Shown: in pieces, positions 16,534 through 25,272 of the stretch | Layout of the letters: each line of letters opens with the position of its first letter | Position numbering within the stretch: position 1 is the first letter of the stretch | Origin: Chromobacterium haemolyticum | Lineage (GTDB): Bacteria; Pseudomonadota; Gammaproteobacteria; Burkholderiales; Chromobacteriaceae | Length of the DNA stretch: 64,000 nt | Assembly (NCBI RefSeq): GCF_002081825.1 | Contig: NZ_MUKU01000007.1 | Span: 124,001-188,000, forward strand | Reading direction: 5' to 3' | Program-made: the position numbers and the translations under genes | The notes under the pieces: model-generated | Seen by the model: only the letters and a program-made list of their open reading frames with translations | The model's database searches: none | Told to the model about the DNA's origin: nothing

Positions 16534-17400
16534 ATGATTTTAAGTATGACAGGCTTTGCCGCAAGCAGCAGGGAATTTCCCGGCGGCTTGCTTAGCCTAG
16601 AAATTCGCTCGGTCAACCACCGTTACCTTGATCTGCAAATGCGCTTGCCGGAAGAATTGCGCGTGATCGAGCCGCAATTGCGCGAACTGATTTCCGCCAA
16701 AGTCAGCCGCGGCAAGCTGGAATGCCGCGTCGGCATCAATCAGGTGGACAGCGCCGCTCCTACCCTGGAACTGAACCAGCCCATGCTGCAGCGGCTGATC
16801 GAAGTGTCGCAGCAAGTGCGCGAGCAGACCGGCGAAAGCCGCGGCCTGTCCGTGGGCGAACTGATGCGCTGGCCCGGCGTGATGAAAACCAACGAACTGG
16901 CGCCGGAAGTGCTGCAGCAACTGTGCACGGAAAGCCTGGCGGTGGCGCTGAAGGACTTCAACGCCTCGCGCGGCCGCGAAGGCGAAAAACTCAAGGTGGT
17001 GCTGGAAGAACGCATCACCGGCATGGAAGCCATCGTCGTCGCCATCAAACCCAAGCTGCCGGCCATTCTGGACGCCCATATGTCCAAACTGTCCAGCCGC
17101 CTGCAAGAAGCGCTGGGCAATGTCGACGAAGACCGGCTGAAGCAGGAATTCGCGCTGTTCGCTCAGAAAATAGACGTCGATGAAGAACTGGCCCGCCTCA
17201 GCACCCATCTCAGCGAAGTGCGCCGCATCCTGAAGGCCGGCGGCCAATCCGGCAAACGCCTAGACTTCCTGATGCAGGAACTGAACCGCGAAGCCAACAC
17301 GCTGGGGTCCAAATCGGTGTCCACCGAAACCACCCAAGCCTCGGTGGAGCTGAAAGTCCTGATTGAACAGATGCGCGAGCAGATCCAGAATATCGAGTAA
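16534..17400 (+). CDS. yicC: YicC-family endoribonuclease/stress protein
   Basis: 288-aa YicC/YloC-family protein, recently described as an endoribonuclease affecting small-RNA stability in E. coli. Opens MILSMTGFAASSREF and ends with the family's conserved tail KRLDFLMQELNREANTLGSK; the central part is predicted helical. ATG 16534 follows an AAGGGGGTG ribosome site. It is the first plus-strand gene after the divergent kinase, and is followed 64 bases on by a HU-like gene. Confidence 0.9.
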   Translation: MILSMTGFAASSREFPGGLLSLEIRSVNHRYLDLQMRLPEELRVIEPQLRELISAKVSRGKLECRVGINQVDSAAPTLELNQPMLQRLIEVSQQVREQTGESRGLSVGELMRWPGVMKTNELAPEVLQQLCTESLAVALKDFNASRGREGEKLKVVLEERITGMEAIVVAIKPKLPAILDAHMSKLSSRLQEALGNVDEDRLKQEFALFAQKIDVDEELARLSTHLSEVRRILKAGGQSGKRLDFLMQELNREANTLGSKSVSTETTQASVELKVLIEQMREQIQNIE

Positions 17401-17464
17401 GCACGACGCCGGCGGCCAAAGCCGCCGCGGCAAGCGTTCCTAGACCTTAGGGAAAGACCAAGAC

Positions 17465-17734
17465 ATGACCAAAGCAGAACTGATCGCGGCATTGGCGGAA
17501 ACATCCGGCCTGAGCAAGGCCGACGTGCTCCGCGTATTGGGCGCATTTGACGAAGTGCTGCAAAACGCGCTGGCCAACGGCGATGAAATCACCACCGTGG
17601 TGGGTAAATACAAAGTCAAGGAAAGCGCCGCACGAACCGGCCGCAACCCCAAGACCGGCGAAACCATCGAGATCGCCGCCAAGCGTAAAGTGGTGTTTCT
17701 GCCCAGCAAGCAGTTGAAGGACAAAGTCGCCTGA
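17465..17734 (+). CDS. HU-family DNA-binding protein
   Basis: 89-aa histone-like protein that bends DNA as a dimer. The HU fold is clear: MTKAELIAALAETSGLSKAD, then the beta-arm motif GRNPKTGETIEIAAKRKVVF. It differs from main-line hupA/hupB in the N-terminal half (LRVLGAFDEVLQNAL), so it is an HU paralogue rather than assuredly the major HU. AGGGAAAGACC precedes the ATG. A strong terminator follows. Confidence 0.9.
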   Translation: MTKAELIAALAETSGLSKADVLRVLGAFDEVLQNALANGDEITTVVGKYKVKESAARTGRNPKTGETIEIAAKRKVVFLPSKQLKDKVA

Positions 17735-17755
17735 GCCCCCTCCGGCTCTTCTACT

Positions 17756-17784
17756 AAAACGGCGAGGCTCAGCCTCGCCGTTTT
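17756..17784. terminator. Bidirectional intrinsic terminator
   Basis: Thirteen-base-pair perfect stem (AAAACGGCGAGGC with its complement) and a three-base loop, T-run on either strand. It separates the HU gene from the convergent dehydrogenase gene. Confidence 0.95.
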
Positions 17785-17797
17785 CTTACCGGCCGGC

Positions 17798-18664
17798 TCA
17801 GTTCTGCCGCCAGATCAGCCGGGCGATCGCCGACGAATCCAACTCGCCCTCGCCCTCTGCCACTAACTGATCGATCAGGCCCGACACCCGTTCGGCCTCC
17901 GGCAAACGTATGCCCTGCTCGCGCGCCGTCTCCAGCACGATGCGCATGTCCTTGGCGTGCAGCTTGGCCTTGAAGCCCGGCGCGTAGTTGTCATCTATCA
18001 TCCGTTGACCGTGGATATCCAGCACCTTGCTCTGCGCAAACCCTCCCAGCAAAGCCGCCCGCACCGGCGCAGGATCGACATTGCAGGCCTGGGCCAGTTT
18101 CATGATCTCCGCCACCGCGGCGACCCCGACGCCGACCGCGATCTGATTGCAGGCCTTGGCCACCTGGCCGGCGCCGCTGGCGCCGATATGGGTAATGGTC
18201 TGCCCCATGGCCTGCAAGGCCGGGCGCGCCCGCTCCAGGGCTTCCGCCTTGCCGCCGACCATGATGGTCAGCGTGCCGTTGACGGCGCCCACCTCGCCCC
18301 CGGAAACCGGACAGTCCAGGAAGTCCACGCCGAAAGACCCCAACTTCTCCGCAATGCGGCGCGCGCCATTGGGCGCGATGGTGCTCATATCGGCGCATAC
18401 CAGGCCCACGCCTGCGCCGTGAACCGCGCCTTCCTCGCCCAGCAACACCTGCTCAACGTCCGCGGTGTCCGACACATTGGTGATCAGCAGCTCAACCTGG
18501 CCTGCCAGCGCAGCCGGGCTCTCCGCCCAGCTGGCGCCGGCTTGCAACAAATCCTCCGCCCGTTCGCGGCTGCGCGCCCACACCGCCACCTGGTGGCCCG
18601 CCTTCAACAGATTCAATACGCAGGGACGGCCCATGATGCCCAGACCGATATAACCGACTTTCAT
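17798..18664 (-). CDS. NAD(P)-dependent beta-hydroxyacid dehydrogenase (GarR/GlxR/MmsB family)
   Basis: 288-aa oxidoreductase of the 3-hydroxyisobutyrate dehydrogenase / tartronate semialdehyde reductase family. Seen: Rossmann motif GYIGLGIMGRP, substrate-site DCPVSGGEVGAVNGTL, catalytic-Lys region GQVAKACNQ, and a helical C-terminal domain. The ATG at 18664 has GGAG six bases upstream; an upstream extension to 18802 has no family similarity. Sequence alone does not fix the substrate; no glyoxylate or valine pathway genes adjoin it. Confidence 0.85.
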   Translation of the reverse strand: MKVGYIGLGIMGRPCVLNLLKAGHQVAVWARSRERAEDLLQAGASWAESPAALAGQVELLITNVSDTADVEQVLLGEEGAVHGAGVGLVCADMSTIAPNGARRIAEKLGSFGVDFLDCPVSGGEVGAVNGTLTIMVGGKAEALERARPALQAMGQTITHIGASGAGQVAKACNQIAVGVGVAAVAEIMKLAQACNVDPAPVRAALLGGFAQSKVLDIHGQRMIDDNYAPGFKAKLHAKDMRIVLETAREQGIRLPEAERVSGLIDQLVAEGEGELDSSAIARLIWRQN

Positions 18665-18746
18665 TTGCGACTCCACGATGAAAACGACGACATTCATCGA
18701 GGATAAGGGGAAGCGCACCGCAACGCCAGCACGCGACGGAGGGAAA

Positions 18747-19088
18747 TCAGGGCTCGGGCAAGGGCGCCGGCTTGCGTCCGCCCAGCCAGGCCTCGAACTC
18801 ATAATCCTTGCCCGAGGCGTGATGCTCCAGAAAATAGACGAAGGCCAGCACCTCGGCCACCGCGCGGTAGAGTTCCGGCGGGATGTTCTTGTCCAGGTCC
18901 ACCTGCATCAGCAAGGACACCAGCTCCGGGGAATCATGGACGAACACGCCGGCTTCCCGCGCGCGGTCGATGATACGCTCGGCCAACTCGCCGTAGCCCT
19001 TGGCGACGACCTTGGGGGAACGGTGTCCCTCCTGGTAAGACAAAGCCACCGCCGAGCGGCGCTTGTCCTCACTCGGCGGCCGAGCCAT
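18747..19088 (-). CDS. FlhB C-terminal-domain-like protein (FlhB2)
   Basis: 113 aa resembling only the cytoplasmic FlhB/YscU C-terminal domain: AVALSYQEGHRSPKVVAKG and AREAGVFVHDSPELVSLLMQ. Full-length FlhB has four membrane helices and an NPTH autocleavage site; here NPTH is replaced by ALSY and there are no helices. Such proteins are often found next to fliK in beta- and gammaproteobacteria and can substitute for FlhB's cleaved fragment in export switching. It overlaps the end of fliK by 20 bases. Confidence 0.85.
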   Translation of the reverse strand: MARPPSEDKRRSAVALSYQEGHRSPKVVAKGYGELAERIIDRAREAGVFVHDSPELVSLLMQVDLDKNIPPELYRAVAEVLAFVYFLEHHASGKDYEFEAWLGGRKPAPLPEP

Positions 19089-20094
19089 CGTCCTTCACCA
19101 CCAAGCTGGCCAGAGCCAGGCCGGCCGAGGCCAAGCCCGCCTCCAGCCGGCTGGCGTTTTGGGTGATCAGCTGTCCCGCTTGCTCGTCTTCGGCGGCAAA
19201 AGACACCTGCACCATCTGGCCCACCAAGCGGATGCGCGCCGCCATGCCGCCCAAGGCCGGCAGGTTCAAGGATAGGTTGGTGGACCAGGCCTGCATCTCC
19301 TGCTGGCCATTGCCCTCGCGGTCGGCCTCGGTCTTTTCCTGCTCGATCACCATCTGCATGGGCTGGCCGGGCCAGGCCATGCCTTGAAACTGCAGTTGCT
19401 GGTTTTCCAGGCCGTTGAGCTGCCTTTGCACCAGATTGCCCAACTCCTGGGCTTGAGCCTGCGCCTGCGGCCGCGCGCTGGCCGCCGCGTGCTCGGTATT
19501 GGCCAGCGCCTGGCTCATCTTGGCCTGCGGCTCCTGCTTGATCTCGGCCAGGCTGGTGCGGCCATCGGCGAAGTCCTTCAGATGAGACTCATAAAACAGC
19601 CCGCTCTTGGCCACCCCCTGCTGCAAATCCTCCGCCACCTTGGGCGGCAGCTGCTGCGCCGCGTTGACCAGCACCGGCTTACCCGTGTCGCTGGTCTGGG
19701 TGGACAACAGGTGCGTCAGATACTTGGAAGCCGGACTCAAAGCCACCTGCACCGAGCTGGCCTTGTTCTGCTCCGCGCTTTCCTTGCTGCCGTCCTGCAA
19801 CAGAAAAGTCAGCGCCGGCTGCAAGGACGCCACCTTCAATTGCAAGGTATCCCCGCTTACCGTCGCGCCCTGAGGCAGGTTCAGAGTAAACAGCGCATTC
19901 TTGATTAATACCGCCAGCTGGTTATTGTCCAGCCGATCCGCCACGCGCGCGGTCACCTGCTCGCCCAGCAACAGCGTCGGCAAGCGACTGGGCAGCGTCG
20001 CGGTTTCCAGCAACAGCTTGGCCCCCTCGCCCAACAACTGCGAGGGATTGATCTGCTGCGCCGGCAAGACGCCGGTATTGATCGACGGAATCAT
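19069..20094 (-). CDS. fliK: Flagellar hook-length control protein FliK-like
   Basis: 341-aa protein with a long Gln/Ala-rich variable middle and a conserved C-terminal domain (ARIRLVGQMVQVSFAAEDEQ...LEAGLASAGLAL) typical of FliK, which measures hook length and switches export specificity. It is shorter than many FliK proteins. The start overlaps the DUF2802 gene's stop, and the flhB-like gene overlaps its end. Position and C-terminal domain support the call; it could be a second, divergent FliK paralogue. Confidence 0.75.
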   Translation of the reverse strand: MIPSINTGVLPAQQINPSQLLGEGAKLLLETATLPSRLPTLLLGEQVTARVADRLDNNQLAVLIKNALFTLNLPQGATVSGDTLQLKVASLQPALTFLLQDGSKESAEQNKASSVQVALSPASKYLTHLLSTQTSDTGKPVLVNAAQQLPPKVAEDLQQGVAKSGLFYESHLKDFADGRTSLAEIKQEPQAKMSQALANTEHAAASARPQAQAQAQELGNLVQRQLNGLENQQLQFQGMAWPGQPMQMVIEQEKTEADREGNGQQEMQAWSTNLSLNLPALGGMAARIRLVGQMVQVSFAAEDEQAGQLITQNASRLEAGLASAGLALASLVVKDDGSAAE

Positions 20095-20444
20095 GAGGTG
20101 GGACTATTTCGGTACAGGGAAACGATCAACTCGGCCTCGCTGCGGGAAATACCGCATCGGGAAGCCACTTCGGAAGCCGTCAAGCCCTGGCGTATCATCT
20201 CGATAGCCTGGTTGTAAGGGCTGAGTCCGACATCCCCGTGCGCCTGCTGCTCCACGCGGGACAATAAGCGCGACATATCCCGCTGCATAGCACTGATCTG
20301 CTGCTGCTGCTGGTCAAGATACATGGTGGTCAAGCTGTCGCGTTTGGTTTCCAGGCGCAGCACGCGCCAGTAGACATACGCTACCGCCATGGCCAGCATC
20401 AGCCAGAGCACGACCATCAGGTATGGGAAGAAGGTGCCGGACAT
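20091..20444 (-). CDS. DUF2802-type membrane-anchored protein of the flagellar cluster
   Basis: 117 aa. One N-terminal transmembrane helix (FPYLMVVLWLMLAMAVAYVY), a coiled-coil-like segment (TMYLDQQQQQISAMQRDMSRLL), then a helix-turn-helix-like C-terminus (IRQGLTASEVASRCGISRSEAELI). I recognise the DUF2802 pattern, which often sits in flagellar loci; the function is unknown. It is translationally coupled to fliK (ATGA). Confidence 0.7.
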   Translation of the reverse strand: MSGTFFPYLMVVLWLMLAMAVAYVYWRVLRLETKRDSLTTMYLDQQQQQISAMQRDMSRLLSRVEQQAHGDVGLSPYNQAIEMIRQGLTASEVASRCGISRSEAELIVSLYRNSPTS

Positions 20445-20569
20445 CTTGGTTCCCCATGGAAGAGTTTCCGCCGTGACTTAATTTTATGGCGAAACCTCCA
20501 ACAACCCAAGGCCAACCCGCCATCAAATCAACCCCGCCGTCCTGGCCGGGCAATCACGGCGGCTTGCGG

Positions 20570-20899
20570 TCAACGATAGTGCTTCAGCACCCGGGAATTC
20601 TGATTGATCAGCACCAGTTCCGAGCGGAGCGTTTCTGACCACTGTACCAGATCGGCCTGGATTTCCTCCCGTCGCCGCACCAGTTCACGCAGCCTGTCGC
20701 GCTGAGTGTCTTCCAGGCCCGACAGCGCCTCCTGGGTCAGCGAAGCCAACAGCCGCGACATCAGCTTTTCCTGCTGCACCTGCAAAGCGCTGAAACGCTC
20801 GTAGTCCTTGGCGGACACCGCGGCGGACACCTGAGGCGTCAAGGCCTCCAGTTCCGCCACCAACTCGACCAAGGCCGTCGCGCGCGTCGCCGCCGTCAT
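20570..20899 (-). CDS. fliT: Flagellar export chaperone FliT
   Basis: 109-aa all-helical protein. FliT escorts the filament cap FliD and restrains FlhDC in enterobacteria. The call rests on length, helical heptads (LRELVRRREEIQADLVQWSETL) and its place directly after fliS, whose stop it overlaps (ATGA). Sequence similarity is weak, as usual for FliT. Confidence 0.75.
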   Translation of the reverse strand: MTAATRATALVELVAELEALTPQVSAAVSAKDYERFSALQVQQEKLMSRLLASLTQEALSGLEDTQRDRLRELVRRREEIQADLVQWSETLRSELVLINQNSRVLKHYR

Positions 20900-21321
20900 G
20901 CGCCCGCCGCCGCGCTGGCTGCGGGCTGGCTGCGGTCAACCTGCTGCCAGGCGGGAAGAATGGTTTCCAACAACCCGCGTACCTCAGCCAGGATTTCCAG
21001 ATCGTTCTTGAGGCTGGCCCGCCCCAAACGCGTCTTCATATAGAGGTATAACTCGTTCAGATTGACGGCGGCCTCGCTGCCGGCCTCGACATCCAAAGCA
21101 ATGCGCAGACCTTCGATGATGTCCATCGCCTTCGAAATCATGCGCGCTTTTTCGTCAAAGCGCTGGGCCTCGATCGCGATGCCAGCGGTCATGATCGCCT
21201 TGATCGCGCCTTCGTACAACATGACCACGATCCCAATCGGGCTAGCGCCGTATACCGCGGCCTTCAAGGCGTCGTTTTCATAAGCCTTGTTGAATTGCTT
21301 CAACATTCTGGAGTTCAGCAT
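20896..21321 (-). CDS. fliS: Flagellin export chaperone FliS
   Basis: 141 aa, normal FliS length. Conserved start region LKQFNKAYENDALKAAVYGASP and helical IGIVVMLYEGAIKAI; binds the flagellin C-terminus to prevent premature polymerisation. The C-terminal tail is Ala-rich (QPAASAAAGA). Two in-frame ATGs lie within the first six codons; the first is used here. It lies between fliD and fliT. Confidence 0.9.
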   Translation of the reverse strand: MLNSRMLKQFNKAYENDALKAAVYGASPIGIVVMLYEGAIKAIMTAGIAIEAQRFDEKARMISKAMDIIEGLRIALDVEAGSEAAVNLNELYLYMKTRLGRASLKNDLEILAEVRGLLETILPAWQQVDRSQPAASAAAGA

Positions 21322-21403
21322 AGTGTTACCACCGGCAATGCCGGGTCGGCGGGCAGTACAGCCCTATCCGGCCACAGCGTAAAATCATGACGAAAAACCA
21401 AAC

Positions 21404-22777
21404 TCATACCTGAGACATCAGGCCGCTCAAATTATTGGTCGAAGCCTGCATTTTAGCCAGCGTCGAGTTCAACGCGGTGTATTGCTGGATGTATTGTTTC
21501 TGCCGCGCGGTCAGTCGAGCGGTCAACGCATCCTGCGAAGCTTTCTCGGTGCTGATACGCGAGTTGATCGAACTCTTACTGCTTTCCACAACGCCACTGG
21601 GTCCCAACAGGCTATTGATCTCTTTGTTCAACAACTGGGCAATCCCATTGCTACTGGTATTCCCGAACAGGTTTTTCACCGCGGTCGGGTCTTTTTTCAA
21701 GGCATCGTTGAACTTGGTCTGATCCAGCTTGAGAGTGCCGTCCTTTTGAATCGCGATCCCAATCTGAGACAGGTAGGCAAAGGAGTTGACCGGGTCGACG
21801 CCGGGAATGGATTTGGTCAACACATCCTGCAGCTTTTGCTGAATCGACAAAACCGAGGCATTGCCTTTCATGCTGCCGCCGCGAGCATCCTTGATCGCGC
21901 TTAGGACTTGATTATACGCGTCGACAAAACCTTGCAGATTCTTGCCGATGCCGGCGGAGTCCTGATTCAGCGTCACCGTGGTGGAAACGCCGGTTCCGCC
22001 CTTGTACAAGTCCAACTCAACGCCAGGAATCGCGCCGCTGACTTTATTGCTGCCGGAGGTCACCTGCACGCCGTTCACAGTCAACTCGGCGTTGACCGCG
22101 TCCTTGGACTCGCCGTTGGCGGTTGGACTTTGCGTCAAGCCAGCCAGCGTCGAACCGCTGATTCCGCCGGAGTCGGTGCCGCCTGCGCTGATGGAGAACT
22201 TATTGTCGGTGCCGGAGGCGGTCGACGCCACCACCAGCTTGTAGTTGTCGCCGTTTTTAACGACAGAGGCGTTGATGCCCATGCCTTCGGCGTTGATCTT
22301 GTCGGAAATGGACTGCAAGGTGACTTTGTCGCCAGGATTATCCCTCAGCTTGACCGTCTGTTCCTTGCCATTGATGGTGAACTTCAGTTCATTGGGCGCG
22401 CCGGTGATTTCCGTTTGAGCGCTTTTGATGTCGGTGCCGTTGAACTGGTCGAACACCAGTTGCCGAGAGGTCGCCAGCTTGGCGACGTTGACGACATAAG
22501 TGCCGTTGACGCCGCCGGAAGTGGTGCTGACCCCTGCTACGGAAGTGTCGCTGGAGGACACCTTGAACGCTTGCAAGAACGATCCCGACGACAAGCTGGT
22601 GATCGCGCTTTGCAGCGCGGACAGCGCGGAACCGATCTTGCCAAGATCGCTCAACTGGGTGTTGTAGCCGTCCAGTTTCTTCTGACTGGCGACCAATGGC
22701 CGGGAATCGATCGCCATCAACTGGCTTACGATGGTTTGGACGTCGATCGCGCCGACTGATGTGGTTATCCCTGCCAT
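21404..22777 (-). CDS. fliD: Flagellar filament cap protein FliD
   Basis: 457-aa hook-associated protein 2, the filament cap. N-terminal D0/D1 helix (SVGAIDVQTIVSQLMAIDSRPL) and C-terminal FliD domain (ALKKDPTAVKNLFGN, ISTEKASQDALTARLTARQKQYIQQ) are clear; the middle is variable and Thr/Ser/Gly-rich. ATG 22777 is chosen because AAGGGG lies eight bases upstream; an in-frame ATG at 22783 and a GTG just before it are too close to that site. Confidence 0.9.
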   Translation of the reverse strand: MAGITTSVGAIDVQTIVSQLMAIDSRPLVASQKKLDGYNTQLSDLGKIGSALSALQSAITSLSSGSFLQAFKVSSSDTSVAGVSTTSGGVNGTYVVNVAKLATSRQLVFDQFNGTDIKSAQTEITGAPNELKFTINGKEQTVKLRDNPGDKVTLQSISDKINAEGMGINASVVKNGDNYKLVVASTASGTDNKFSISAGGTDSGGISGSTLAGLTQSPTANGESKDAVNAELTVNGVQVTSGSNKVSGAIPGVELDLYKGGTGVSTTVTLNQDSAGIGKNLQGFVDAYNQVLSAIKDARGGSMKGNASVLSIQQKLQDVLTKSIPGVDPVNSFAYLSQIGIAIQKDGTLKLDQTKFNDALKKDPTAVKNLFGNTSSNGIAQLLNKEINSLLGPSGVVESSKSSINSRISTEKASQDALTARLTARQKQYIQQYTALNSTLAKMQASTNNLSGLMSQV

Positions 22778-22821
22778 GTTCATCACCCCTTAATGTGTAT
22801 TTGTTGAGCCGCTCCCGGGAC

Positions 22822-23250
22822 TCAAGCCTTGTCCTTCAGCAGCATGCCCTTGAAGTCGCCGATCGCCTTGGCGATCCGGATTGCATCCTCGGAAGGTATC
22901 TGCCGGATTACCTTCTGAGTTTCCTTGTCCACGACTTTCACCACCTGCAGATCGGTGTCCTTGTCCACTGAGAACTCCAGCTGGTTATTGTACAGCGAGG
23001 CCACGCTGTTCAGTTGCTTGAGCGAAGACTGCAACTGCTCGGTAACCGATGGTTTTTCCTTGGCCGCGGTATTTTGCGCCTGCTGCTGCTGCGCCTGTCC
23101 AGCCGCGGCAACGGCCTGGGCATTGTCCGGCAAAGCGGAAGCGGCCTTATCAGCCCCCTGCCCGCTTTGCGCCAGCTCCACCGTTTGCTGCCGCGGCGCG
23201 GATGCGCCCGCATTGGCAATCGGCAGCGATTGTAAAGAAGGTATTTGCAT
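22822..23250 (-). CDS. flaG: FlaG-family flagellar protein
   Basis: 142 aa. The C-terminal half carries the FlaG domain (NNQLEFSVDKDTDLQVVKVVD...QKVIRQIPSEDAIRIAKAIG); the N-terminal half is low-complexity Gln/Ala. FlaG proteins affect filament length. Located between flagellin and fliD, its normal place. Confidence 0.9.
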   Translation of the reverse strand: MQIPSLQSLPIANAGASAPRQQTVELAQSGQGADKAASALPDNAQAVAAAGQAQQQQAQNTAAKEKPSVTEQLQSSLKQLNSVASLYNNQLEFSVDKDTDLQVVKVVDKETQKVIRQIPSEDAIRIAKAIGDFKGMLLKDKA

Positions 23251-23272
23251 GACAACTCTCCTGACGCGCGCA

Positions 23273-23298
23273 GCTCCGGTTGCCCAACCAACCGGAGC
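23273..23298 (-). terminator. Strong hairpin between fliC and flaG
   Basis: Ten-base-pair stem (GCTCCGGTTG with its complement) and six-base loop in the minus-strand transcript after the first flagellin. It lacks a U-run, so it may stabilise the flagellin mRNA or attenuate read-through into flaG rather than end transcription fully. Confidence 0.45.
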
Positions 23299-23327
23299 CG
23301 CCGCTGGCTCATACCATCATTCTAGAC

Positions 23328-24176
23328 TTATTGCAGCAGGGTCAGTGCCGACTGCGGCAGCGAGTTGGCGTTCTTCAGAATCGAAGTGCCGGCCTGTTGC
23401 AGAATCTGGTTCTTGGTCAGGGTAGCAGTTTCCGCGGCGAAGTCCACATCCACGATACGGCTGTTGGCTGCGGTCAGGTTTTCCACGTAGTTCTGCAGGT
23501 TGGCCACCACCGCGTCGAACCGGTTTTGCACCGCACCGAAGGTCGAACGGATGTTCGAAATCTGGGCGATGTCGGCATCCAGCGAAGACAGCGCACCCGA
23601 CGCGCCACCTTGAGTCGTAACGCTCACGGTGCCGGTGTTGGTCAGGCTCGAGTTGTAGCTGTTCAAAATCCCCGCGGAGGTCAGGTCGGTCGACGAGATC
23701 GAAACCTGGTTGGTCGCCGCGCCGGACGAGCCCACCTGGAAGGTCAGTACCGAACCGCCGGACAACAGGCTGGTGCCGTTGAACTGGGTGGTTTGAACGA
23801 TACGAGAAATTTCCTGGGTCAGCTGGTCCACTTCGCTTTGCAACTGCGAACGGTTGGTATTGCTGACCGAACCGTTGGACGCTTGCACCGCGATTTCACG
23901 GATACGCTGCAGGTTGTTGGCGATCTGGCCCAAGGCGCCTTCCGCCGTCTGGCCCACGGAAATACCGTCGTTGGCGTTCTTGATCGCTTGGTTGTTACCG
24001 CGAATGGCGGCGCTCAAGGTCTGCGAAATCGCCAGACCGGCGGCGTCGTCCTTGGCGCTGTTGACTCGCAAGCCGGAAGACAGACGTTGCAGCGAAACTT
24101 GCAACGAGTTATTGGAGTTGCTGAGGTTGCGCTGCGCGTTCAGCGAAGCAATGTTGGTGTTGACGGTAATAGCCAT
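23328..24176 (-). CDS. fliC: Flagellin (copy 1)
   Basis: 282-aa short flagellin with only D0/D1 domains and a small central loop. N-terminus AITVNTNIASLNAQRNLSNS and C-terminal FAAETATLTKNQILQQAGTS are canonical. The middle is Ser/Thr/Gly-rich (SGGSVLTFQVGSSGAATNQ), offering sites for O-glycosylation. A sigma28-type promoter lies upstream at 24225-24251. It differs from the second copy at 13 of 282 residues by my count. Confidence 0.97.
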   Translation of the reverse strand: MAITVNTNIASLNAQRNLSNSNNSLQVSLQRLSSGLRVNSAKDDAAGLAISQTLSAAIRGNNQAIKNANDGISVGQTAEGALGQIANNLQRIREIAVQASNGSVSNTNRSQLQSEVDQLTQEISRIVQTTQFNGTSLLSGGSVLTFQVGSSGAATNQVSISSTDLTSAGILNSYNSSLTNTGTVSVTTQGGASGALSSLDADIAQISNIRSTFGAVQNRFDAVVANLQNYVENLTAANSRIVDVDFAAETATLTKNQILQQAGTSILKNANSLPQSALTLLQ

Positions 24177-24224
24177 GGTGATTCTCCTGATGTTCAGTTG
24201 GGCAAAGCGACTTGCTTACTCACC

Positions 24225-24251
24225 ATATCGTCAGGGCTTCTATAAACTTTA
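24225..24251 (-). promoter_or_regulatory. Sigma28 (FliA) promoter of flagellin copy 1
   Basis: On the minus strand: TAAAGTTT, 11-base spacer, GACGATAT. The -35 equals the FliA consensus and the -10 matches GCCGATAA at 6 of 8 positions, 49 bases before the start codon. Confidence 0.85.
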
Positions 24252-24360
24252 CGGCCAAAACGTGAATTTTGCCAAAAACCTCACTCAAACCATGCCATTT
24301 CCCATCCAAGCACCAGAAAAGAGCGGAGCTTTGCCCGATAGGACAACGCTCCTTCCCTCA

Positions 24361-25209
24361 TTACTGCAGCAGCGTCAACGCGGATTGCGGCAACGAGTTG
24401 GCGTTCTTCAGGATAGAAGTGCCGGCCTGTTGCAGAATCTGGTTCTTAGTCAGGGTCGCTGTTTCCGCGGCGAAGTCCACATCCACGATGCGGCTGTTGG
24501 CCGCCGTCAGGTTCTCAGTATAGTTCTGCAGGTTGGAGACCACTGCGTCAAAACGGTTCTGCACCGCGCCGAAAGTCGAACGGATGTTCGAGATCTGGGC
24601 GATGTCGGCGTCCAGAGAAGACAAGGCGCCGGATGCGCCAGCCTGCGTGGTCACGCTGATCGTGCCGGTATTGGTCAGGCTGGAGTTATAGGCGTTCAAC
24701 GTGCCCGCCGAGGTCAGGTCGGTGGAGGAAATCGACACTTGGTTGGTCGCCGCGCCGGACGAACCCACCTGGAAGGTCAGGACCGAGCCGCCGGACAACA
24801 GGCTGGTGCCGTTGAACTGGGTGGTTTGCACAATACGCGAGATTTCCTGAGTCAGCTGGTCCACTTCGCTTTGCAGTTGCGAGCGGTTGGTGTTGCTGAC
24901 CGAGCCGTTGGACGCCTGTACCGCGATTTCGCGGATACGTTGCATATTGTTGGCGATCTGCCCCAGCGCGCCTTCAGCGGTCTGACCGACGGAGATACCG
25001 TCGTTGGCGTTCTTGATCGCCTGATTGTTACCGCGGATGGCGGAGGTCAGGGTCTGGGAAATAGCGAGGCCCGCGGCATCGTCTTTGGCGCTGTTGACGC
25101 GCATGCCGGAAGACAGGCGTTGCAGCGAAACCTGCAGCGAGTTGCTGGATTGGTTGAGATTGCGCTGAGCGTTCAGCGACGCAATATTGGTGTTTACTGT
25201 AATAGCCAT
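24361..25209 (-). CDS. fliC2: Flagellin (copy 2)
   Basis: 282-aa flagellin nearly identical to copy 1; the few changes fall at the N-terminal side (NLNQSSNS), in the variable middle (GTLNAYNSS) and near the end of D1 (VSNLQNYTENL). It has its own sigma28 promoter, so both can be expressed and mixed in one filament. Synonymous differences are spread along the gene, indicating the duplication is not fresh and that protein sequence is under constraint or occasional conversion. Confidence 0.97.
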   Translation of the reverse strand: MAITVNTNIASLNAQRNLNQSSNSLQVSLQRLSSGMRVNSAKDDAAGLAISQTLTSAIRGNNQAIKNANDGISVGQTAEGALGQIANNMQRIREIAVQASNGSVSNTNRSQLQSEVDQLTQEISRIVQTTQFNGTSLLSGGSVLTFQVGSSGAATNQVSISSTDLTSAGTLNAYNSSLTNTGTISVTTQAGASGALSSLDADIAQISNIRSTFGAVQNRFDAVVSNLQNYTENLTAANSRIVDVDFAAETATLTKNQILQQAGTSILKNANSLPQSALTLLQ

Positions 25210-25272
25210 GTGATTCCCCTTGAGATCAAGACTGCGTCAACCGGAGCGCCCGTATTCCGCAGCACAGCCATT

